Below, piece after piece: positions 50,165 through 61,180 of a stretch of 64,000 bases of DNA. The notes beneath the pieces are model-generated. The model worked only from the letters and a program-made list of their open reading frames with translations, made no database searches and was not told where the DNA came from. The number at the start of each line of letters is the position of its first letter. Position 1 is the stretch's first letter. Location: assembly GCA_034509425.1 (NCBI GenBank), contig JAVTVJ010000012.1:8281001-8345000 (forward strand), read 5' to 3'. The position numbers and the translations under genes are program-made. The stretch comes from Eopsaltria australis. Lineage: Eukaryota > Chordata > Aves > Passeriformes > Petroicidae.

Positions 50165-50460
50165 AATGCAACTATGGCCATTTTGAGTCAGACCAGAAAT
50201 GCATCTTGGCCACAGCCCTCTCTGTCTGATAGTGCCTTGTGGAGGCTTAGAGAAAGAACCAGGTGTTATACTGTGATATTTTCCATATCTGTGGCTTGGA
50301 AATTCCTTGGCCAGGAGGTTGCATTGGTTTTTGTTCTCACAGTCCTCAGGGAACCTTTCTTCTGTTCACATTCACATGGATTTTTTAATGCTTTTTATTC
50401 CAGCCACTTTTTAACCTCCAAGAGGAACTCATCCTCATCCTTGAAGACCCTTGACATAAG
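50165..50460. repeat. Old LINE-type amniote repeat fragment
   Basis: Contains GAGTCAGACCAGAAATGCAT, TGGCTTGGAAATTCCTTGGC and AGGTTGCATTGG in the order seen in an ancient amniote repeat that begins GGGTCAGACCAAAGGTCCAT. Probably the same family as 48650-48800, on the same strand. Confidence 0.55.
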
Positions 50461-53400
50461 GAAAGGCAGGTTTCTGACCTTTTTTTGATACTCCAGACTT
50501 GTTCATCTGACCGCCATAATAACCATTGACTATTATAAAAATTAGCTTTGCATATACTTTGAAAAGTATCTTTTTATAATACAGTCTCCTTATGCTTTTG
50601 TGTGTCCATGTGTCGAAACCCAAAGGGGATTGCAGCTCATGAAAACTCTCCAACCCAGCTTGAAACTGGCAGCCTCAGAGCACTTGGAAATGATGGGAAG
50701 GTGCTCAGACCTCCATGGGTTACTCAGCCTTCTGCTGCCATGGCTGCTCTGCTATCAGTGCCCAGCAGGCCAGATGAAAGCTACTCCTGCTGTCTGCTCA
50801 AGTCACAGTCACACCTCCAGGCTGCAGTATAGACACCCCCTCTGTCTGAGAGTCTTACACTGCATGAGTTCTTCCAGTTCTAATAAATTTGCAGTGAAAT
50901 ATTAAACATATACATTTTTTTTGGCAAAAAGTTGGAATCTGAATTTAAAACTGTAATGCAACAAGTGGACATAAAGATTTATGGACTTGACAGACACGTA
51001 CAACTTTTGAGACATGCCTAGCAGACATCATGCTTTTAAAATGTCACAGTTCATGTAGTTGTCACTTCAAACACTAAGGAAGCTGGCACTCCCAAAGTGC
51101 CAGCAAGCTCTGACTGGACAGTAATAAGACTCAGACATCTAAAATTAAAAACTGTCCAAGAAAATGTATAACTTCTTAAAGACCTCATTCTGCATGTTTT
51201 ATACCACACTTCACTTTGCAAAGAAATGGTTGTCTGATCAGCTAAATAAAAATGAGATGTTTCCACTATAGCTTCAGCAGAGGAAACAGAGCTGTTTGTA
51301 ATGGAACAGCTTCCATGGGCAGTTCCATGAGCCTTACTGATTGAAAAATGTCTTCTCTATGAGGTTTGCTTGCCTTTCTCTGACAGATGTCTAATCAATG
51401 ATCCTGAAATGTGTTTTACACTGTGACCCACCTGAACAGCACTGATAAATAGGATGTATTTTACTTGTGCAGTTATTGAAAGCCTCATTTCAGTTCACAA
51501 GTGAGATGATTTTTCTTTCTGTTACATCATTTTAGTAAAGTTAGGTTGGAAATCTCATTGCAGCCTGTTTGGGCTAACAAGGTACACTGGCCTGATTGAG
51601 ACCTCTGGCACAAATAGGCAAAGCTCTGGAAACCTGCTGCCTTTCTGCTCCAAACAGCAGCAGACACCCCTATGGAAGCAGATTTCTCCTGCTGAAATGC
51701 ACCATTGATAGATGAACCTTTTCTTCTGGTTCTGCAGAAAGTTAAAATAAATATTAAAACCCATACTACAAGAACAATTTTTATGAATTCCAAGCAGACT
51801 TCACTCTTCAAAGAAACATGTTTGTGTTTGAGTTTGAGAACTTAAACATACAAATTTTATGGTGAGCTGAGACAGGAGAATCCTGGAGTGAATTTATTCT
51901 GTGCTAACAGCATATTCTGCTGATGCACAGCATTAAATAATCATAGATCAAACGTTTTAAATGTTGTTTTCCATATACCTGGGTGTAGTTCTACAGCCAG
52001 CAGTTGCCTCCATCATCCTAGAGACATCCTGGTTGTACTGGATTTTCCTGTCCTTTTGCTTTGTGTTTCCTTAGGTCAGACAGATCAGTTCCCTCACCCA
52101 ATGGCCTCAGCCCCTCAAGCCCAGCTGTGAGCACAGTGAGGGACAGTGGCTGAGCACAAAGGAAAGAACAGTTCATGCCCTTTCAGACGCAGGCTCAAAA
52201 TCACATTTTTCAGACTTCTGATGCAGATGTTGGACACTAATTAGTGCACTGACTACCTTGTTCCACTGAATTCCTTGTTTCCCTCGATGCCTCCAGTCAC
52301 ACTTCCAAGCCAAAGGTTTCTATTGGGTATGGTGGAATTTTGCACTTTGTCTTAATTAAAGCACATAACAGAAGCACAGCTAAGTCTCATCTATAAATGT
52401 GGAACCATGCTAGAAACACATTAGGATGAACAGTTCTGTTGTAGTTACCTCTTTTTTTCTACGAAGAGTTCCTCTGGTGAGGCAAATGGAAATAAAATGG
52501 AAAGGAAAAGAAATATTCTTCCCAATGGAGATGAAGAAGAAAAATAAGAAAGCCCATTAAAATCCTAGTACTAAATAAAAAAGACAAGAAACAATTCCTG
52601 CACTGCCACCATGGGACACAGCAAAAATGAATGTTGTCTGTCAATATTGGTCAAGTTCCTTTTCTTGTCTCCCGTTCAAGAACTGGAGACACAGCAAGAA
52701 CAGCGATGCCAATGCACTTCTCAAGTTTACTCCTCTCCAGTCTTTCCTCTGCCAAACTGCCTGGCTCTTCAAAAAATACTTTCGGTTCACGAAAAGTTCA
52801 AGGATGACTAGCTTGTACATAGGACTGAAATAAGAGATTTTAATCAAAATCCAGACTTGTTATTGGGTTATTGTCACAACAGACTATTTTGTTTTGGAGA
52901 ATTTGGGGTGTTTTAACATGCAGCACAATCTAAATAGGGCAAAAAGAAACGTCAAGAAAACAAGAAAAGGAGGAATCTCCAGTCTTTGGGTTATCAGATC
53001 CTTTATGCTCAGTTTGTAGCAGGTATGTGGTTGGATGCAATGCAGTGCAGTGCTTTTTGAACAATACTATATAAATACAGGCCCAAAAGCAGTTTCATGG
53101 ATAACTTTCTTCTCGTTTGGGTGGGCAAGACTCCTTGCATGTGACTGCAGCTGGAGTGTTACTGCCCAGTATGACAGCAATTTTATCAACACAATGTACA
53201 CAATCACAGCTGAGCTCACAGATTTGCCTTCCCTGGAGGAGTCACCAGCAGAGTCCATCACAGCCCTTTTAACAGCTCTCCAGTGTTCAGAGCCACTTCT
53301 CTCAGGCTGAGTCCCACCATGAATCCTTGAGAACACAGGTGCCAAAAACATGAATTCTCCATGTATGACAACATGTGCTGCATGTCCTTCCCTTTCCAGT

Positions 53401-54879
53401 GCATGTGCAACACAAGTCTCCTGCTTCCAGCCTGGCTGATTAGGTGTGTGCTGGAGCTGACCAGCTAGGTGGGATGATTTCTTTAATTACTCCACTGGGA
53501 AGACTGAACTATTTCCCTAGCTGTGTCCAATGAGCTGGCCATGTATTTGACACCCTCTATTTACAAGGAGATGACAGGGCAAATATTTGGTATGGGGTGT
53601 ATTGGATGGATGGATTATGCAGAAATTTGGAGGTGGAATAAGAGACATATTTAAAGAGGTACAAATGTGTAGGTTGAAACACTTAGATTAAAGGCCTATG
53701 AAAGATTTGAGTAATTTTATTCTTGTACTGCCCTAGATACCAACACAAGAGTGAAATGAAAGAGTGTTTCATTGAGAGTGCTTTGGGTTCCCACAGACCA
53801 AAGGGATTTTGAAGCTGACCTGAGGTGAGAATAGAGACTTTAGAGGGGCAGGAGGTCTCTTGCATCCCAATGGGCCTTGTGGTGTCATGAGAAGCTTTCT
53901 GGAGGATCTGGAGTCTCTTCTGACAGCCCATGGGGATCTGAGTTGGCTGGGATGCTGGATAGGTCATGGAGGATGTTTGCACTGGCATGTCCCAGCACTG
54001 AGCTCTGTGCTCACATCAACCCCCACAAAGAGACAGCAAAACAAGCTGCTTCTCACCAAAGCTTTGCTCTTTGGCTAAAGGGGTTAATAAAAGGACACAG
54101 AGAAGGAAGGCCAAATGGCCAGTGTGGTGTGGGCAAGCTGCATGGTGACAGCTCACCCCTGGGATGCCACACGTGTGCCTGGACACATCTAGCAGGGGAC
54201 ATGGCCCCTGTTACCCTCTGCTCAGCAGTGGACATTTGTCACCACAAGGCATTGTGTATTTAATATCTCACAAGACTTGTGTTACCCCCAAGGCCCATGT
54301 GTCATGAATGAGATGAAATTCTTTTCAAAGTGTAGAAAAACCTCTTTAATCCCAAGGACAGCAGTCCCAGATTTTCACATTGCTGCTATCACATGTTTCT
54401 CTTGAGCCCAGCAAAAGTTTGTGATTTCTCTAGTTTGTCCATTAAGCTGTTCCATGACCCCTTTAGTGGCCCACAGGATGTCCAGCAGTTCTTGGTCCTG
54501 CTTCACCAGGTGGAGAGGCTGCAGGTCTTGCTGGACATGCCTACTGAAATTAATGCAGAAAGTCACCCACACTGTTTTGAGTTGTGAAGCTCTACTACAA
54601 TAAAAAAATATAGATTTATGGACAGGACAAGCCTGTATGGTGCATTGGTAATAGCTTTCTCCTTGTAGAAATATATATTCAAAAACATGAAAATGTTGAG
54701 CTGTCAAAAAAATTATTGAAGTGGCAGCTAACTATTATTTTTCAGGGGGAAAAAAGTCTCATTTGTCACTGACCATCTTCTCTTTATGTGGTTATCCCCA
54801 ATTAGGCTAAAAGTGCCATAATTACAATATAGTGTCTGCCAATTCAGCTTTACAATGGCTAGATAATTATAGAGCAAGA
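50461..54879. other. Intergenic DNA
   Basis: No gene is recognised. A 110-codon minus-strand frame (54375-54707) is not identifiable. No obvious repeats beyond low-complexity runs. Confidence 0.5.
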
Positions 54880-55080
54880 AAATAGTATGTCTGGAAGGGT
54901 GTTAACTGAAGAGCAAGGGGCCATGTAAATAAACTTGACAATGATATTGAAAGACAAGAAAAAGACACTACTGGATAATAGCATTATTGTGTGCAGGAGT
55001 TATTTACATGCAACCAGAGCTTGTCACAAGTAATGAGAATTAGAGGAAAGCCCCTGCCCTTGGATGCCAGGCACACCATG
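54880..55080. promoter_or_regulatory. Candidate conserved noncoding element E
   Basis: Repeat-free block rich in GATA, ATTATT and TGTAAATAAA (forkhead-like, about 54925-54934) motifs. Visual impression only. Confidence 0.25.
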
Positions 55081-57039
55081 GAACCTCTTTGCCTCAAGAA
55101 CGCCAACACAGAAGTTTAATTTTCTTTCGTGCTGCACAATGCAGAAAATTGGAAACTTCATCTTCTGACTGGGCCTAAAACATGGTCACAGTGACAGCTT
55201 CCAAATGCCAGCTCTCCAGGCAAGTTCCTCTTCGGAGGTCAGTCAGCTCCAGAGTAAAGTGGAAGGGGAATGTGGGGCAAGAGGAAGTGTCGGGTTCTTT
55301 TGTAGAAACCACGTGTTTTGGGTGTTGGTGGAACTCCACAGAGCTAACCACAGGAGTTGTCTACACCAGGTGCTACTCTGACCTTGCCTTCATCATTAAA
55401 TGGTGCCTACAAGAAGGTTAGACAAAACTTCCACCGATTTCCAAGGTTTTCACCAGACACATTTATGGCTTCAGAAGGTCTTCAGCCTCTTTTATGTGCA
55501 AAAAATAAAAACTTGCAGCAGGAAATCCTGCATCTTTCACCAACTTAAACTAACAACTTCTGCAAGCCACTTGCAGAGCTTGTCTGTATCTGAGCCTGCT
55601 CTGTCCATTTTCTGAAGTGGTTTAACCTCTCTGTGTACAAACACAAGCTTTCTCTGCTATGGTCTGTCCTGACCAGATGTTACAGTCAGTGCAGCTCTAT
55701 TAATTATTTGAAGTGTAGGTTAGCACAGATACCACACTGTGCTAGTACAACCCCATTGCATTCAGCCTGCTCTGAGCATGGCCAGAGCAAGGCAATATCT
55801 GCTTGGAAAACTCTGTGTAAATGTTCTTTTCCTTAAATTAAAAGGAAGGCTTGTACAGCGTCCGGCAGAAGATCCTGCTCTGAGACAAGGTTTTTTATCT
55901 GCTCTGAAAAATAAACAAGAATCTTATCCATAGCTAATAAATACCTTCAGGATTTGGCCCACAGAAATGATAAATGGGATAGGTCTGTCAGATTATGAAA
56001 TGCACATAAGATTTCTCAATTTTTTTCTAACTGTGGCTGTACATTAATGGCAACATGATGTCAAAAGCTACCCCATACCATGATATCCATTATATTGCAT
56101 AATGCCCCACTGTGTTGGTAGGGGGAAAAGAAAGAAAGCCTAAACAATCAATATTCCTTAACCTCTAAACGAAGAAACGTAAATTTCTAGATGTCATGGT
56201 GACACAGAAAACTATAGAACTGGAAGCAAGCTCATTATTCAGGGTTGAAGAGCAGGAGAACAGGCAGGAGTTGCCCTTCATCTTTAAGCCAATGAAACAC
56301 GCAGATTATTTTTAAGTCACTGTCCCAATTTTGTGAAGATTCATTGCTGTTCCTGCACAGGAAGGATGCATCTCACTGCTGATTCCCCTCACTCCAGAAT
56401 CACATTGTCTCCCTGTAATTTTCCAGCAAACACTTTGACATGAAGGACGTAATTTTGCTCCCCATTTCACTTTTTTTTTTTTTAATGCAGTGCAACATCT
56501 GTGAATAAGAGGGGGAAAGAGGTTGTATCAGGAGCCAGCAGATGCCCCAGTGACCAGCACAATGTGCACTGGTTGGAATCTCACCTCCAGATGCTTCAGT
56601 AGCATCCCATGTAGCATCTTGCTGTGTTCAACATCCTGTGTGAGAAAAGCTCTGCCACTCTCCTTAAGAGTCATTGAGTCATTTCCCTGCTGAGTAAGTC
56701 TCACACGGACAGTTTGGTGGAAAATTGCAGTTACCCAGCTCATCCCATTAAGAGCTGTTTTCCACCAAAGCAGTCACTGCTCAGCTGTAACCAAGGCTGC
56801 TGTTAGCACTGCTGGTGGAATACTGCCTGTAGGTGTATGCAGTGGTGTGGCAGTGAAATGGCTGACTGGATCACCTAGTTCAGCCTAGGGAGTACTTTCA
56901 CCACCCTATACCCTGTCCTAGTCATCTCCCCACTTTTCCCCACAGTTCTCCACAATCTCCTCTCAGTTCTTGCCCTCAACTGTGGTGCCAAGGCTGCCTG
57001 TATGGCCTCTTTGAGCTTGAACAGAGTCAGTCGTTGCAG
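55081..57039. other. Intergenic DNA
   Basis: No gene is recognised. A 13-nt T-run lies at 56471-56483. Confidence 0.55.
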
Positions 57040-57288
57040 AAAACTGAAAGACAGTAGATTTAAATCAGATATTAGGAGGAAATTCTTCACTATGAGGGTG
57101 GTGAGGCATTGGCACAGGTTGCCCAGAGAAGCTGTGGATGCCCCATCCCTGGGAGTGTCCAAGGCCAGACTGGACAGGGATTGGAGCAACTTAGTCTAGT
57201 GGGAACTGTCCCAGCCCATGGCAGGGAGGTTGGAACTAGATGATCTCAAAGGTGCCTTCCAACCCAAACTAATACATGATTCCATGAT
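57040..57288 (+). mobile_element. CR1 LINE 3' end
   Basis: Ends the CR1 ORF2 frame (SDIRRKFFTMRVVRHWHRLP, then REAVDAPSLGV, one open frame) followed by the 3' UTR with GGTTGGAACTAGATGATCTC and a tail near CATGATTCCATGAT. The open frame is better preserved than in the other CR1 copies here, so it may be among the youngest. Confidence 0.92.
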
Positions 57289-59369
57289 AAGAGCAAAGTT
57301 TGAACATGATTTGCCGCCTGGGGAATGTACAAACATCACCTACCACAGCTGTGTTGCACTGAATGCCTTCCAGCCTTTCCCTCTAATCAGGTTTCAGATC
57401 TCTACCTAGGGACATGTAAATACTCCTGAATGTGGCTTTAAGTGATGGAAGTGCCTCAAACCCATCTATTTTCTCTGAAACAGGCTTCTTGACTCCCTCG
57501 TGCTGAGGTAACACAGCTGAGTGTCCTGGTCCCATGAGCCCTTCCCAGCTGCTTTCTCTCCTTCTGCTCTCGTGTTTCTCTGTGCATCAACCCAGCAGTG
57601 AGGACAAGCAGCAATGCAGGGACTGTGCCCTCCAGCCCCACACATGGCGTCTCTCCAGGTGGCCTCCTAAATCTCAAGTAAAGCAAGACCATTCTGCCAT
57701 AGGGGTCATCTCCTCTCCTCCTGCTTTGCTGTTGCCTCTTTGTCCTTGACTGCCCATGGCTGGGGCTGGAGCCCTGCATTGGTGGGGCACCTCTCTCAGT
57801 GTGCTTTTTGGCAGGAGACCTTGAACACTGTACAGCAGTGCATGTTGTTCCTGGTAGGTTTGTGCAGCTGTGAGCTGTATAAGATTAGAGGGCTGCCCAG
57901 AGCTCAAAAGCATCATTCAAGGTAACAGCAGGGCTGGGATGAGCCAAGGTGTCAGAGATTTCAAGGTTTCACATTGATGCCTTCTGGTGATGCTCCCAGA
58001 AACTAAATCCTTTTTAGGTCCTTTCCTTCAAGAGACTTGTACTGCTTCATACCCTTCAAAAGCAGACTATACAATGCATTGAAATGGCAAAAACACTCAC
58101 CTGGATCTCAGCTGCTAGATCTTCTTGGCCTGGCATCTTGCTCAGGTGTTTGAGCTCTTCCTTCCATTTTCAACCACCCTTGCATTACCTCGGGGAGTCA
58201 GGCATATGGGCACTATAAGAAAATCCTCTTGGGAGTCTGTCTTATTTTCCAGGCACTTTAATAGTTATGAAGCTCTGGCCTGTTGGCACCTTATCAAGCT
58301 ATACCTCTTCATACTTATTCTATTTTCAGAGGCACCCAGAGTTTGGGAGTACTGAAGCTGGTGTCTCTGCAAATTCTCCAACCAAACAAGCTGGTTACCA
58401 AACATACTGAGTACAAGAAAATTAGCAACCTAATAGTACAGCTCCTTTATGGCCTTTTAATGTGTCCTTTCATTTCCATTCATTTGGAAAGAACCTGACT
58501 AAATGGCAGAAATAAGTACCTGTGGAGTCACTGGGCCAAACACATTCCTGGTGCAAGGCCAATGAAGTTACACCTGGGACAAGTTTAGCTCAGTGGATTT
58601 AGGTATGCCTCTGTTTTCCATGTCAAAGAACTCTCAGCTGATAGAAAACACTTCTCAGTACATTCATGCTGTCCATGAAATGAACGCACGTTTCATGTTG
58701 TTTAAACCTGAAGACATACTGTGTATTTCGTATTTCTTGTCAAACAGCCCCCAGAATGCTGTATTAATCTTCATGGTTAACTCACCCACGAAAGTTGAGT
58801 ACGATTTCTGCCTCTTCAGGCATGCCCAGTGAATGGAACAGAGCCAGGGCAGGGGGATAAATGCACCTTCCTTCCCAGAGGGGTACAGCACAGAGAGTGG
58901 TGGAAAAGGATTCAAGACCTTCCAAGCATCTGAGCCTCCCTGAGGAAGGGAGCACAGGGGCCACAGAGAATGGAGAATGCACTGGAGCAGGACTGATGTT
59001 GTTTGCCTTTGGGTCAAGCACATGCCACAAAAGCAGATTACAGTTACCTTTCTGTCCCCTCCTTATCATACTGGCCCTCTGTTGTGAGCCCAGTTTGTTT
59101 AATCCCAAGGATCTATCCCAAAATATTTAGCTCATTTTGTACATATTACCTTCAAGTAATCATACACCACTGAGTCATACATCATGGGATTAACAATCCT
59201 ACACATGGTATAAACAGAACCTAAATAAAATCCCAGAAAAAGGATATTGCCTTTTAAATAAGTCCTGACAGCTGTGGAAAATATTATGCCCCAATACAAC
59301 CCTCCCATATGACATACATTAATATGAAGAGAACCCCAAACTGTTCCTCTGGATATTTTGTAAGGTTTT
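57289..59369. other. Intergenic DNA
   Basis: No gene or known repeat is recognised. Open frames up to 119 codons are scattered and not identifiable. Confidence 0.5.
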
Positions 59370-59770
59370 ATTTTATTGTGGATTGGACATATTGAAGTAA
59401 GACTATAATCTTATTGTGCTCTGACCTGTGCTTTTACTGCACTGTATAAACAGCAGTTACTATGTTAGATGGAGAAATGTTTACAGAAAGAAGAAATAAA
59501 AACAAACGGATTTATTGTGTTGCAGAAATTCGAAACAGGGCTGAAAAGCTGCCCATGTGTTTTGTGCTTGTAAGACCTTTCCCTGATGGAAACAGACAGC
59601 TTAAACATGACAGAAGCACAGCGAGGTCCTGTGCTATCAAGAATAAAATGCAATATCCGCACAGCACCGACTCTTTCCAGCCAGCCCCTCCTGCAATCAA
59701 AGCCCTTGATATGGCTCTTGCTGTTGTCTGTTCACATACAGCAGGTTTGGGATCTCATTTTTTTTAATAC
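59370..59770. promoter_or_regulatory. Candidate conserved noncoding element F
   Basis: Repeat-free block with overlapping long open frames in several phases on both strands, which is typical of constrained noncoding DNA with few stop-creating changes. No splice-supported gene is seen. Confidence 0.3.
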
Positions 59771-60879
59771 ATTTTGAAATTGTTTTTAAGTGCTAGTGAA
59801 AAGTGCCAGATTGACAGCTCTGGAGTCTGGAGCCTCTTTTTTAACCACAGAAAGAGTACAGCATGGGAAATGGCAAAACAAACTTCCTTCCCCAGCCCCA
59901 CCCACAGCCCCATCAGTGCCAGGGAGCAGGGAAGCACAGTGGGCCGTCCTTCTCCACAGGCTTCTCCAAAGTCTTAGAGCACTCAGGGCAAGGAACCCCC
60001 TGCCTTCATGGGCTGCAGGCAGAGAGATCACCCAAGGCACCCATAAAACCAGCCCACATACACAAGCCACTGGGGATCGCCAGTCTGCATTTTGGGAAAG
60101 CCGTCCTCTCCTCATCTCTTTCAAAGCTGACTTTTTCTCAAAGCAAAGATCATTAGAGAGAAGTGGACTTTTTCACATCATGATTTGGCTTCTTTTTTTG
60201 TTTGACATGTTTACTGACAAGCATATCAAAATCAATACCAGCATGATCATTTAGATTTTTCCTTTTTTCCAAATTCTGTGTTTCTGGCAGAAAAGAATAC
60301 TAATAAACATGTCAGTGATATCCTTGATAAGAAGATTGATTAGAAACACCACATGCAAAATCTTCAGCTATAAAATACAGAAGTGAAACACTGGCCTGAT
60401 TTCAGCCCTACAAAATGGAAACAATTTTGAAATTTTTTAGGATTTTTCTGTTTCACATTTCAACCAGTCTTGTGATCTTCCAAGTCAAGTCTCCACAGAC
60501 TGCACAAAAAGGAAAAAAAGAAAGGTTCCTAAAATGAAATCCTGGCCCCATTGAAGTAATCTGCAAAGCTCTAGTTGAATTCAACCCAGCTAGAATTTCA
60601 CCCCTTATTTGTACACTGAGCAAATCTGATCTGGACTTGGTAACACATAATAAACATGGGATACTAGGATGCCATTTTTAGTCACTTTTCAGGGGAGAGC
60701 TGTGCTTTAATTTATTTTGTCAGGTGTTTCCACTTAGGTTTTTCCTGTTAATGCTTCTGTTACCCGCTGCACAGTAAGGTTATCCCTCGTATAAGTTCTT
60801 CTCCCTTAATAGTTGTGGTACTTTTGCAAATGTTACTCTCCTTAATATATGATTTCAGAATAATGAATGCTTGTCAAGC
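59771..60879. other. Intergenic DNA
   Basis: No gene. At 60540-60610 the phrase CTGGCCCCATTGAAGTAATC followed by GAATTTCACCCC resembles ancient sauropsid repeat debris. Confidence 0.5.
60540..60610. repeat. Probable ancient sauropsid repeat fragment
   Basis: Matches from memory the recurrent CCTGGCCCCATTGAAGTCAA ... ATTTCACCC phrase of an old dispersed element. The family is not assigned. Confidence 0.4.
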
Positions 60880-61180
60880 TGAATTCTTGCTGTCTTAAAA
60901 GAGTTGGATGTGTTAGGCAATTTGCACTAGCAAAGATACGACTTCAAATGGCAGTCACCCCACTGAACAGGCTGAATTATCCAGGGCTCCTTCCCAATAA
61001 TCAGATGTCAGCTATTTGGCCATTAAAAGGATGCTTCAGAATTTGTGATACTCCAGTTGAATTCTGTCTCTTTCAGAACCCATTGCAAAATGTCTGTGTA
61101 CACATGAAGAAACGAATTTCTGAGATTAATGGCACATCAGATAAAACTCTGAAAAATTCCATCAGCCACCAAGAATGACA
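60880..61180. promoter_or_regulatory. Candidate conserved noncoding element G
   Basis: Repeat-free block with a 103-codon open frame lacking gene context, and homeodomain-type cores (ATTAATGG near 61124). Visual impression only. Confidence 0.25.
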
